NCBI GenBank assembly: GCA_905221605.1
Contig: CAJNDS010002559.1
Location: 142,501 to 206,500 of the forward strand
Direction: 5' to 3'
Source: Symbiodinium natans
Lineage: Eukaryota; Sar; Dinophyceae; Suessiales; Symbiodiniaceae
DNA: 64,000 bases
The first letter of the stretch is position 1. Each line of letters starts with the position of its first letter. Below, piece by piece: positions 57,238 to 62,312 of this stretch. The notes beneath the pieces were generated by a model. The model saw nothing but the letters and a program-made list of their open reading frames with translations, did not search any database and had not been told where the DNA came from. The translations under genes and the position numbers were made by a program.

Positions 57238-60111
57238 CCCTTTCGTGCAAGTCTCGGCTAGAACCAAGTTCGGGCTCGCGGCGTGTTGGCCACACCCGGG
57301 TTGACGTAGCCCCATGACATGAGAGCCACGCCACCTCAGTCCCCCACAGCATGGAGCCCCTTAAGGGTTTAGGGTTTAGGGTTTAGGGTTATCCCGATTG
57401 GGATTACAAGGATTTTAGGGATTATAGGGATTTGTTCTGGAGGGTTTATAGGCTGATCAAAAACAAGGATTATAGGGGATTTAGGAGATTCTGATGAATA
57501 TAGAATTAAAAGATACTCTTACAGGGGACTGTAGTCCAGGATGTGAAAGGGTTCTAGGCTTGTATAGGCTTCCAGGGGTGTTGCAGGGTTCATGGTTGAG
57601 GGTTTAGGGCTGGGGCTGAGGGTTTACAAAATGAAAAATCTCAAGATATTAAATCCGCCACGCTTCCGTCGCAGCCATGAGTGAGAGGGACGAGCATGCA
57701 AACCGAAAAGGAAGCGCGGTGTGCGATGCATAGAACACAAAAAACCCAGAGCTCATAGGCATCACAAAAGTCACAGAGCTGGGGATGTGTTTAAGAATTA
57801 GGGTTTAGGGTGGCTGGCCGAAACCCAGGACTTCACTACGCTGCAAGCAGCCAACGTGAGGCGCACAATCATATTGGCTGTTTCAATATCATGTCACGCA
57901 TGAAAGTGTCAGAGCAAGGTGGGGTTGTTTGGGTGGATTCAGAACAAGCTGAGTATTTGTGGGAGGATGAGTGGAAAAAGACAACCAAGGGAGAATGGAA
58001 ACGAGGACGCGTTCGCGAGCTATCTCCAGGGACTGGGAGACGGATTGTTATGACTGCCTATACTAGGGCCTATACCCCACGAAACGCTCACATGAACTTG
58101 GACACGAGTGAGGCCTTAAACATGAACACCATGTTCCAACTTTCTGGAGTTTACTGCAACATCTCAGCAATGAGGGGCATAGGTGGATAATTTAGGGTTA
58201 AGGGTTTACGGGACAGAAACTGGTCCTTGTTGGTTGTAGACTGGATTGAGAAATCAACTCTGGAGATACGTTCGCACGGCTCAACAAACTACTGCGCAGA
58301 CAAGTGATGTCATCTGTGCAGAAATGCCTGCTGCTCTCTAAACAAAGGCCAGAAGCAGCATGCAAGAACCCTCCCAAAGCATCCACGTACCTATAGAGTA
58401 TACACTTGGGCCCTAAAGCTACTACATAGGAACCCCTTTTTACGGCCCCAAGTATATACTATATACTAGACCCGGGAGTAGCCTAGGAATAAAAAGGAAG
58501 GAAAAAAGGCCCTACTCCCGGTCCTAATATAGATACATGGATCCCCAGGGTCTAAACCCTTGAACCACTCTAATCCCCAGCGCAGCCGCCGTAGTCGATG
58601 GGGATGATCCGCCCCGCCTCCCGGAAGTTCTTTCTTTGGGTAGTATACAAAGGGCCCTCGGTATGGGCCCTCAATAAGGGAGCCCTTACATGTCCCTTTT
58701 ATACCCCAAACCCTGAACCCTAAACCCTGAAACACTAAAAACCATAAAACCCTAAAACCCTAAGCTCCCGTACGCTTCCTCAACCCTCAATCCTGAAGCT
58801 GCAACTGCCAACGCCACAAGCTCACTGTGCTTCGTGCAATCTTTTAAAGGCTAGTTTAGGGTTGATAAGAGTTAGGGGTCAAGGGTCAAGGGTTTAGGGT
58901 TGGGGTTTAGGAAGTCTACAGAGGGATTAACCCTAAACCCCAAACGCTAAACCCTAAACCCTAAACCCAAGGTTCAAGGTTAAGGGTCGAGGGTTTAGGG
59001 TTGAAAGTTGAGGGTTCGGGGCGGAGGATTTAGAGTTTCTGGCAGTGCCCTCTCTCGGCCCAGCTGTGAAGCCCTACACCCTCGTTTGCTGGCTAAACTC
59101 CGAAGCGGGTAAGAGTAAGGATTTCGGGTTAAACTGTTGAGGGCTTTACAGGGTTTAGGGTTTAGAAGATCTTGGGGTTTTGGGTTCAGGGCGTATAAGG
59201 TTCAGGGTTTATAAGGTTAAGGGTTTATAAGGTCAGGCTAACCTCGAGGCTTCAGGGGATTCATGGTTCCTCAAACGCGACGTGTTTTTGGCGGGCTACC
59301 CACTCTCACCACCGAGGCTTAAACCCAAAGACAAGGGCATCGTTTCGCTGCTGCTGATGCTTTGGGGTCCCCTATTTTTCGAAAACCCCGTATGAACTCT
59401 GAAACGTATGTCTGAGAGGAGCCTCATTCTGCGTGACGCAGTTGGGCGGCAACCTTGTGGGAGAGGCGACCAACGCAGAACCCAGCAGCATATCGTGGGT
59501 TTGGAATATGTTGGTCATGTCAAGTACCTCATATATTCGGGGTACCCCGAAAGGGGGCCATAGTAGAATAATGTAGAGAACTGGCCATCTGTATGGGCGT
59601 TCGGTGTACATCATTCAAGGCACGAAGAACCGTGCCATGACATTGCCACTCACATCTGGGCGCATCAGGAACAAAAACCTGAAAGCGTAAACCCGGCCAC
59701 TAAGGGGTCCTGGGGGGGGGGGGGAGGGGTCCTCGTACCGGGTTTTTGTGGTTTAGGGTTTGGGTTTTCCAGGGTTTAGGTTTGTGGCGTGGGGGGGGGG
59801 GGGGGGGGGGGGGGGGGGTCCATCTAAACCGTAGGACCCTAGGGCTGCAGTTGCCTCAGAGTCCTCAGTGACGTCTGAGAGGCTTGAGGTTGCTTTGAGA
59901 GCTGAGAGTTTAAGAGCTACCCCAAACCCTAAACGAAACGGCCCTAAACCCTAAACCCTAAACCCTAAACCCTAAACCCTAAACCCTAAACCCTAAACCC
60001 TAAAAGGGCTTTCGGGTGTCGGAGTTCAGGTGTTGGGCGTCCTTCATGCTTTGGGGCCCTTAGGGACTTCATGTAAACCCCCATTAATTAGTGGTCTCAG
60101 GGGTTTCAGAA

Positions 60112-60153
<42 letters not shown>

Positions 60154-62214
60154 CGCAATCTCCTGAGCCGATGGCCGCACCAGCTCAGGCAGTGAGGGTC
60201 CGTAGATATCCAAGTCCAGCAGGGCCACCTCAACATTCGCACTTTGCAAATTGAAAGCTGCATGATGGTTTTGGTGAGTCTGTATAGGGTTCCTTACAGG
60301 GTAACACTGGGCCCTTCTGTAAACGCGAAACCCTAACCCTGAACCCTACATTAAGGCTTTATGTCTCCAACTGCCACCGGAGACATGAAAGCCAGCCCCT
60401 GCAACACTGTAAGCCTAAGCCCTAAAACCCTAAATCCTACAGACCCTAACCGTCCCGGCCCCCCTAAGCTCTAAGCCCAAAAACCCCGAAGCCCTAAAAG
60501 CAACATGAAGCCCTGAATCCTGCAGACCCTACCCCCCCTAAGCCCTATAGCCTAAGACCATGGCCCTATAAACTCTAAACCCTAAACCCTAAACCCCAAA
60601 ACCCTTAAAAAAACACAAACAAAAAACAACCCAACACCGGATGCCGCGAAAGGATGGCGCCGCGCCTCAAACTTCATTTGCTTCAGCCTCGGCGGCCGAG
60701 CCACAGGGTCTCGGGGGGTTTAGGGTCTGAACTCTGAACCCAAAGAGCCCAATACCCCTCAAATAAGGAAAATACCTTAAATCATCTTAAAGTTCCCTGT
60801 ATAGTTTAAGGTACATTCCTTTATTAAGGGGTATTAGGCTCTCTGGGAATGCTGTTCTTTTTGTCGGGGCGTGTTTTTGGGTTTAGAATTTAGGGTTTAG
60901 GGTTTAGGGTTTAGGGTTTAGGGATGCAGGGAAGCAGAGCTTTCTGATCAAGTGGGTGGTGCCGGGAGGGGGGGGGGAACTTCTACAGTTCTGCTTCCAG
61001 CTATCCCTAAAGGGTCCATTATACCTATATGGTATATACTTGTACTGTGCAGCGACTATATGGGAACCCCTTTAAAACTAGATGGGCACATCCGGAAGAG
61101 CGACAGGTCAAGGGTTGATCGAGTTTGGGGATTAAGGTTTAGGTGTGAACTGCTAAACCCTAAACCCTAAACCCTAAACCCTAAACCCAGCAAACGAAAC
61201 ACCGCCTCCTGCACGATTGGGGAGCTGCTGCTAGTGATGATGCGGCAAATGCCGGTTTAGATCCCTGAACCCGAAACCCTAAACCTTTTGGTTTTGGGAT
61301 CCCTACCCCAACCCTGCAAAACTAAACCCACTACAGGCTGAACTTAGGGAGGCGGACTGGATAGGCAGGGAGGGACCTTCTTTCTAGTGTTTAGGTAGGG
61401 TTTAGGGTTTAGGGTGTAGGGTCTAGGGTTTGGGGTCTAGGGCTTAGTGTTTACAGTTTAGGGTTTGGGGTTTAGGGTTTTGAGGTTTGGTGTTTAAGGG
61501 TTTGGGGTTCCGGGCTTTGGGTTTAAGGGTTTTCGGGGTTTCGGTTTAAGGCTTCATGATACCCTAAACCTTGGGAAGCCGGCATGTAGGCCAGGTTGAC
61601 TGACAGAGTCGATTTGCCAACCTGAGATGTGATTCGTTTGGTACCACAGTCCTGTAAGACTACTGTGACTACGAACCTGCACACCTCGCAACCCCGGAAA
61701 TCTGGAAAGTCTACAAACCCTGACCATCGACACTCATATGCAAAACCCTGCCAGCATTCAAACCCTAAACCCTAAACCCTAAACCCTAAACCCTAAACTG
61801 CATGGCGGCACAGGTTGAATTGAAGCTTTCCGCGATTCGTGGATGGAGGGGGTGGTTGGGAGCTAAGGGGTTGGGGGATTAGGGTTTTAGGGTTTTAGGG
61901 TTCAGGGTCTAGGATTACGAGGGTGAGGAGTTTGGGGATTTCGGGGATTTTATGGGTGTAGGGGTCAAAAGGGATACAGGGGTTGATTGACCCCAACGGC
62001 ATTCATGCACGAAACTCAAGTCAATAGCTTATGCATGCTGGGTTTAGGGTTTAGGGTTTAGGGTTTAGGGTTTAGGGTTTAAGGTTTAGGGTTTTCGGGT
62101 TTAGGGTTTAGGCTTCCCAAGAATACCAGGCCCCACGCACCACCTTTGCCGCTCGCGCAGAGCAGCACCAGCTTCGCCGTGCTGTGCACATCTGCCGGGC
62201 TCTGGCCCCGTGGC
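33488..62214 (-). CDS. Mrp/NUBPL/HCF101-type P-loop ATPase gene (Fe-S cluster carrier), multi-exon
   Basis: Gene-level entry. Exons in transcript order: 62139-62214, 61570-61621, about 60158-60257, 57294-57334, 55463-55549, 55212-55257, 54235-54293, 53151-53213, 52345-52429, then about 34260-34297 and 33488-33523. Joined, they give the family's motif series: [18 protein letters not shown] (deviant Walker A), [128 protein letters not shown]. Phases agree at most junctions I could place. Family members bind and transfer [4Fe-4S] clusters in plastid, mitochondrion or cytosol. The usual ENMS-x(n)-CxxC part is changed ([14 protein letters not shown]), so cluster binding needs checking. N-terminal exons and exact C-terminus were not found. 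Introns hold telomeric arrays, MITEs and, between 52345 and 36040, a whole nested gene. Confidence 0.85.
34110..34185 (+). repeat. (TA/TACA)n microsatellite
   Basis: About 75 bp of TATATATACATACATA type sequence, in the intron between the last two Mrp-like exons. Confidence 0.95.
34260..34297 (-). CDS. Exon of the Mrp-like gene (LPLDP motif)
   Basis: Acceptor GAGCAGTCAG, frame [17 protein letters not shown], donor GGTGAG|GTGTTCC. 'I/L-P-L-D-P' followed by a Ser/Asp stretch and then P-[FVL]-V is the C-terminal signature of Mrp proteins; the next exon supplies YPFVANPS in phase. The open frame extends to about 34330, so the true 5' border may be further right. Confidence 0.68.
35090..35160 (-). 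CDS. Candidate exon of the Mrp-like gene
   Basis: Frame [17 protein letters not shown], donor CCCCAG|GTTGAAAC. No motif; placed by position. Confidence 0.4.
35240..35435 (-). CDS. Candidate exon region of the Mrp-like gene
   Basis: Two islands: one reads [20 protein letters not shown] on the minus strand (35241-35307), the other [20 protein letters not shown] (35357-35425). In another frame the second begins [15 protein letters not shown], reminiscent of the FG-P-G turn that follows the Cys region in Mrp. I could not decide. Confidence 0.35.
36071..36087 (+). repeat. Poly-C tract at the edge of the nested block
   Basis: Run of 17 C just inside the point where telomeric units stop (about 36040). 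Confidence 0.85.
36320..36523 (-). CDS. Last exon of the methyltransferase-like gene
   Basis: Frame [20 protein letters not shown], then [17 protein letters not shown] and the very basic end NKRRKR before TAG. A basic tail could be a nuclear localisation signal. The 280 bp to its left (36040-36320) look like 3' untranslated sequence. Confidence 0.65.
   Translation of the reverse strand: MLGLLCRTLRASTSASYNPNLDATQIDESKNSLAKLAAKKRSQMQAWFMCYVWAKDATNAKNKRRKR
36320..52030 (-). CDS. Methyltransferase-like multi-domain gene, nested in an intron of the Mrp-like gene
   Basis: Gene-level entry; may be one gene or two. Exons follow closely with short introns free of telomeric repeat. 50.7-52.03 kb: a C5-DNA-methyltransferase-like N-terminus (FSG, CSS and EQP motifs). 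46.3-50.5 kb: Pro-rich, coiled-coil and Cys/His-rich parts. 36.3-46 kb: basic/acidic low-complexity segment, then many helical exons, ending in KNKRRKR and a TAG stop at 36320-36322. The string [17 protein letters not shown] near 38.5 kb recalls a segment I have seen in long dinoflagellate predicted proteins. I do not know the function; methyl transfer to DNA or RNA is inference from motifs. The high copy number of this family in dinoflagellates (from memory) and the insertion-like context suggest a mobile element cargo. Confidence 0.7.
36568..37020 (-). CDS. Exons of the methyltransferase-like gene
   Basis: Two frames join here: [20 protein letters not shown] with [17 protein letters not shown] (about 36860-37020), and [20 protein letters not shown] followed by [20 protein letters not shown] (about 36570-36850). 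A short intron lies between. Acidic, low-complexity. Confidence 0.6.
37030..37440 (-). CDS. Exon of the methyltransferase-like gene
   Basis: Open frame with [40 protein letters not shown] and [20 protein letters not shown]: helical, charged, partly coiled coil. Confidence 0.6.
37600..38280 (-). CDS. Exons of the methyltransferase-like gene
   Basis: Three coding pieces: [20 protein letters not shown] (about 38085-38220), [20 protein letters not shown] (about 37930-38040) and [20 protein letters not shown] with [20 protein letters not shown] (about 37600-37820). Frames change at introns. Confidence 0.6.
38355..38940 (-). CDS. Large exon of the methyltransferase-like gene
   Basis: About 195 codons without a stop: [45 protein letters not shown]-type helix ([20 protein letters not shown]) and [20 protein letters not shown]. 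The 'E-D-V-F-x-x-[IL]-[QR]-D-S' string recurs, as far as I remember, in large dinoflagellate proteins of unknown role. It is the longest single coding exon of the 3' half. Confidence 0.72.
39230..39400 (-). CDS. Probable exon of the methyltransferase-like gene
   Basis: Frame [20 protein letters not shown], then [12 protein letters not shown]: basic. The opposite strand also has a long open frame (39035-39544), which I read as its shadow. Confidence 0.45.
39492..40185 (-). CDS. Exons of the methyltransferase-like gene
   Basis: Two exons: [20 protein letters not shown] with [20 protein letters not shown] (about 39885-40110), and [20 protein letters not shown] with [20 protein letters not shown] (about 39500-39810). 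A stop after ASPLLG at 39879 shows that the frame is left at an intron there. Confidence 0.6.
40198..40980 (-). CDS. Exons of the methyltransferase-like gene
   Basis: Frames: [20 protein letters not shown] and [20 protein letters not shown] (about 40720-40976), [20 protein letters not shown] (about 40590-40690), and [20 protein letters not shown] with [20 protein letters not shown] (about 40200-40540). Confidence 0.6.
41139..41680 (-). CDS. Exons of the methyltransferase-like gene
   Basis: First a coiled-coil piece ([20 protein letters not shown], then [16 protein letters not shown]), then [20 protein letters not shown] and [20 protein letters not shown] ending [17 protein letters not shown]. 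Confidence 0.6.
41800..42660 (-). CDS. Exons of the methyltransferase-like gene
   Basis: [20 protein letters not shown] and [20 protein letters not shown] (42400-42658), [20 protein letters not shown] (42310-42384), [20 protein letters not shown] and [20 protein letters not shown] (42040-42220), [20 protein letters not shown] (41800-41880). Confidence 0.6.
42780..43690 (-). CDS. Exons of the methyltransferase-like gene
   Basis: [20 protein letters not shown] and [20 protein letters not shown] (43460-43690), [20 protein letters not shown] (43230-43390), [20 protein letters not shown] with [13 protein letters not shown] (43060-43210), and a less certain [20 protein letters not shown] (42850-42960). 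Confidence 0.55.
43860..44450. repeat. Non-coding stretch with repeated GTGGAACG motif
   Basis: ATGTGGAACGC or AGTGGAACGC occurs at about 43912, 44108, 44125, 44140, 44299 and 44346, with CCACGTG(G/T) repeats nearby. The same motif appears at 52219 and 52255, at the right edge of the nested block. No convincing exon inside; probably a large intron or a separate element. Confidence 0.5.
44670..45190 (-). CDS. Exons of the methyltransferase-like gene
   Basis: [20 protein letters not shown] with [14 protein letters not shown] (45030-45120) and [20 protein letters not shown] with [20 protein letters not shown] (44670-44860). A (CA)10-type run at 45000-45018 lies at the border of the first. Confidence 0.55.
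45321..45950 (-). CDS. Low-complexity basic/acidic exon of the methyltransferase-like gene
   Basis: Starts [18 protein letters not shown], then [20 protein letters not shown], an Asp-rich part ([17 protein letters not shown]), [18 protein letters not shown] and [16 protein letters not shown]. The alternating basic and acidic tracts fit a disordered nuclear protein segment with several possible nuclear localisation signals. Confidence 0.65.
   Translation of the reverse strand, partial: EAQKDIKRITDFAEEGTMKIKKEAHTPSPRKRGREKKTRQKEQCTPRRLFVTPKTKGKEVNSDAEGSDQDAGTQSDDDEDGDVLGGKFKPTLTPQSSARRRRRKTASTKKKAKRPKKQDLSRDDDDPPSAQEASEPDPEHAAETTQPPGFQDSSNQQRAEEAYASELDTLRGKLGDDLLSVLPGSASKTLVFAHSARILSVLARSLQLL
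46330..47104 (-). CDS. Long exon of the methyltransferase-like gene, Gln/Glu- then Pro-rich
   Basis: 258 codons between acceptor TGCTTTTAG|G and donor GTTCAG|GTAAAG. Order: [20 protein letters not shown], an Ala/Thr/Glu-rich stretch ([20 protein letters not shown]), a helical [19 protein letters not shown] segment, [19 protein letters not shown] and a Pro tract ([14 protein letters not shown]). Best-defined exon of the nested gene. Confidence 0.75.
47322..47737 (-). CDS. Coiled-coil and Cys/His-rich exon
   Basis: After acceptor [29 protein letters not shown], a heptad region ([40 protein letters not shown]), a Pro stretch, then [18 protein letters not shown] and [19 protein letters not shown]. 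The Cys/His spacing suggests a small zinc-binding module of unknown type. Confidence 0.65.
47870..48890 (-). CDS. Exons of the methyltransferase-like gene, coiled coil
   Basis: Pieces: [20 protein letters not shown] (48650-48800), [20 protein letters not shown] with [20 protein letters not shown] (48458-48670), [20 protein letters not shown] (48280-48400), [20 protein letters not shown] (48020-48083), [20 protein letters not shown] (47880-47975). Highly charged and helical. Confidence 0.55.
49000..49360 (-). CDS. Exons of the methyltransferase-like gene
   Basis: [40 protein letters not shown] and [20 protein letters not shown]. One to two introns separate them. Confidence 0.5.
49741..50010. 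other. AT-rich island inside the nested block
   Basis: About 270 bp strikingly rich in A and T (runs such as AAAAAAATACTATAAAAACA) in a GC-balanced context. A plus-strand frame of 127 codons is open but Lys/Tyr/Ile-rich, as chance would give. Could be an intron, a decayed mobile element or organelle-derived DNA. Confidence 0.4.
50040..50500 (-). CDS. Exons downstream of the methyltransferase-like domain
   Basis: [20 protein letters not shown] with [18 protein letters not shown] (50330-50480), [20 protein letters not shown] (50180-50320) and the acidic [19 protein letters not shown] (50040-50125). They may link the N-terminal domain to the coiled-coil part. Confidence 0.5.
50715..52030 (-). 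CDS. C5-methyltransferase-like domain exons
   Basis: Exons in order: [20 protein letters not shown] (about 51835-52028), [20 protein letters not shown] (51698-51742, acceptor GACCCAG, donor GTCAG|GTGAGA), [20 protein letters not shown] (about 51503-51602), [20 protein letters not shown] (about 51355-51420), [20 protein letters not shown] (about 51212-51310), [20 protein letters not shown] (about 51050-51145), and [10 protein letters not shown] near 50.73 kb. FSG (motif I, SAM binding), P-x-CSS (motif IV, catalytic Cys region) and WEQP (motif VI) line up with C5 cytosine methyltransferases. The catalytic PC pair is replaced by PVC, so activity is doubtful. The start codon was not fixed. Confidence 0.72.
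52265..52520. repeat. Telomeric arrays resume at the right edge of the nested block
   Basis: CCCTAAA/CCCTAAAA units at 52283-52345 and TTTAGGG at 52460-52494 flank the Mrp-like exon at 52345-52429. No telomeric array occurs from 36040 to 52265. Confidence 0.9.
52345..52429 (-). CDS. Exon of the Mrp-like gene (RNMASVCC region); telomeric donor
   Basis: Acceptor AATGTGAG, frame [20 protein letters not shown], then GGCEGWHV and donor CATGTGG|GTTTAGGG inside a telomeric unit. Corresponds to the 'V-P-x-L-G-x-V-E-N-M-S' stretch of Mrp proteins; Glu is replaced by Arg and a Cys cluster follows. Confidence 0.8.
52753..52796 (+). repeat. (GGCCAG)n short tandem repeat
   Basis: Seven copies of GCCAGG in an intron of the Mrp-like gene. 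Confidence 0.9.
53151..53213 (-). CDS. Exon of the Mrp-like gene, 21 codons
   Basis: Acceptor AGACAGAG, GC donor TCAAAG|GCCTGG. Reads [19 protein letters not shown] then SK: the 'V-[TS]-T-P-Q-x-x-x-L-x-D-x-x-[KR]-x-x-x-[MF]-x-[KR]' region of Mrp. Confidence 0.85.
53261..53354. mobile_element. MITE-like element, family B (copy 3)
   Basis: TCCATGTACCTATATACTAT mirrored by ATACTATATAGGTACATGGA, with GGGCC(T/C) and GGGCTC inner parts. In an intron of the Mrp-like gene. Confidence 0.75.
54066..54170. mobile_element. Degraded family C element
   Basis: CTGGTTCTTACAAGGGAGTGG resembles the family C left end; the right half is not recognisable. Confidence 0.35.
54235..54293 (-). CDS. Exon of the Mrp-like gene (GTGDV...LPVDGAVL)
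   Basis: Acceptor AATTAATTTCAG, GC donor GTTTTG|GCGTGG. Starts in phase 1 so that G from the previous exon plus GT gives the second Gly of PPGTGD. Reads [19 protein letters not shown]. Confidence 0.9.
54322..54646 (-). repeat. Mixed variant array: (CCCTAAAA)n then (CCCCAAAA)n
   Basis: About 17 units CCCTAAAA (54327-54470), a short degenerate link, then about 13 units CCCCAAAA (54528-54620, the ciliate-type TTTTGGGG unit), then three CCCTAAAA and a run of 14 C. All of it lies in the intron between the Mrp-like exons at 55212-55257 and 54235-54293. Confidence 0.95.
55212..55257 (-). CDS. Exon of the Mrp-like gene ([11 protein letters not shown])
   Basis: Acceptor CCAGTCAG, frame [18 protein letters not shown] donor CCTCCAG|GCGCCC. 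Equivalent to 'W-G-x-L-D-x-L-I-[IV]-D-x-P-P-G-T-G-D', the Walker B/switch region. Confidence 0.92.
55463..55549 (-). CDS. Exon of the Mrp-like gene ([13 protein letters not shown]); telomeric donor
   Basis: Acceptor TATCTTTCAG, 29 codons in phase 0, donor CTGCAAGGG|GTTTAGGG in a telomeric unit. Reads [20 protein letters not shown], the counterpart of '[WL]-R-G-P-M-V-S-x-x-I-x-Q-L-L'. Confidence 0.9.
55721..55948 (+). other. Unassigned plus-strand open frame
   Basis: 75 codons starting [20 protein letters not shown]; its first residues resemble the start of the frame at 57810-58190 ([13 protein letters not shown]). Possibly remnants of the same mobile-element protein. Confidence 0.35.
56777..56866 (+). 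repeat. Interstitial telomeric array (TTTAGGG)n
   Basis: Thirteen almost perfect units, antisense to the Mrp-like gene, in its intron between 55549 and 57294. Confidence 0.95.
57018..57238 (+). repeat. (TATA/TACA)n microsatellite block
   Basis: About 220 bp of alternating TATATA, ACATACATA and CATATATATA sequence immediately downstream of the 57294 exon edge. Confidence 0.95.
57294..57334 (-). CDS. Exon of the Mrp-like gene (MSWGYVNPG)
   Basis: Acceptor GACTGAG, donor CCGGGT|GTGGCC. Reads [13 protein letters not shown], the 'G-[IV]-x-x-M-S-x-G-[FY]-[LV]' motif of Mrp. 41 nt; its 3' phase fits the next exon exactly. Confidence 0.85.
57810..58190 (+). CDS. Plus-strand open frame, unknown protein, antisense in an Mrp-like intron
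   Basis: About 126 codons uninterrupted: [60 protein letters not shown] and [17 protein letters not shown] before TAA. Biased composition and length make it likely to be real or recently real coding DNA. No family recognised. It may be a fragment of a mobile element. Confidence 0.5.
   Translation: MAGRNPGLHYAASSQREAHNHIGCFNIMSRMKVSEQGGVVWVDSEQAEYLWEDEWKKTTKGEWKRGRVRELSPGTGRRIVMTAYTRAYTPRNAHMNLDTSEALNMNTMFQLSGVYCNISAMRGIGG
58380..58545. mobile_element. Family B element split by a nested 66-bp element
   Basis: Family B ends (CCACGTACCTATAGAGTATA and ATAGATACATGGATCC) enclose GACCCGGGAGTAG...CTACTCCCGGTCC at about 58468-58531, itself a short inverted-repeat element with TA on both sides. Order of insertion: family B first, the small element later. 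Confidence 0.7.
58570..58650 (-). CDS. Candidate coding island
   Basis: Minus frame [19 protein letters not shown] before TAG. It does not match the expected Mrp stretch and may belong to something else. Confidence 0.25.
   Translation of the reverse strand: MYTTQRKNFREAGRIIPIDYGGCAGD
59791..59818 (+). repeat. Poly-G tract
   Basis: Run of 28 G; a shorter interrupted G run lies at 59713-59728. Confidence 0.9.
60113..60153 (+). repeat. Poly-G tract of 41 bases next to an exon
   Basis: Longest homopolymer of the window. In the sense of the minus-strand gene it is poly-C directly after the exon at 60158-60257. Confidence 0.95.
60158..60257 (-). CDS. Exon of the Mrp-like gene ([14 protein letters not shown])
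   Basis: Acceptor CATCATGCAG; CT plus the last G of the previous exon gives GCT. Reads [19 protein letters not shown] then [14 protein letters not shown]. 'D-x-D-x-x-G-P-S' is diagnostic for the Mrp/NBP35 group. The 3' border lies at or just before the poly-C run and could be a GC donor. Confidence 0.9.
60740..60846. mobile_element. MITE-like element, family F
   Basis: CCAAAGAGCCCAATACCCCT mirrored by AGGGGTATTAGGCTCTCTGG, with AATACCTTAAA facing TTTAAGGTA inside. Single copy. Confidence 0.7.
61009..61077. mobile_element. Half of a family B element
   Basis: GGTCCATTATACCTATATGGTATATACTTG matches one arm; the other arm is lost. Confidence 0.5.
61187..61255 (-). CDS. Candidate coding island
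   Basis: Minus frame [19 protein letters not shown], then GG|GTTTAGGG. It falls within an intron of the Mrp-like gene between two exons that join in phase, so it may be an alternative exon or belong to another gene. Confidence 0.35.
61570..61621 (-). CDS. Exon of the Mrp-like gene ([12 protein letters not shown]); telomeric donor
   Basis: Acceptor ACATCTCAG, 52 nt, donor CCCAAG|GTTTAGGG inside a telomeric unit. Second half of the deviant Walker A loop. Confidence 0.92.
62139..62214 (-). CDS. Exon of the Mrp-like gene ([10 protein letters not shown])
   Basis: Acceptor TGCACCCAG, GC donor GGTGGT|GCGTGG. Reads [20 protein letters not shown]. The intron splits the GKGG/VGKST loop exactly between two codons. 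Confidence 0.9.
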
Positions 62215-62312
62215 CTGGGTGCAGACTTAGTCTGACTCTGTAGCCCTAAACCCTAAACCCTAAACCCGAAGCCCTCCCTAAGCCCGAAACCCTTATAAAG
62301 CCCTAAAACCAT

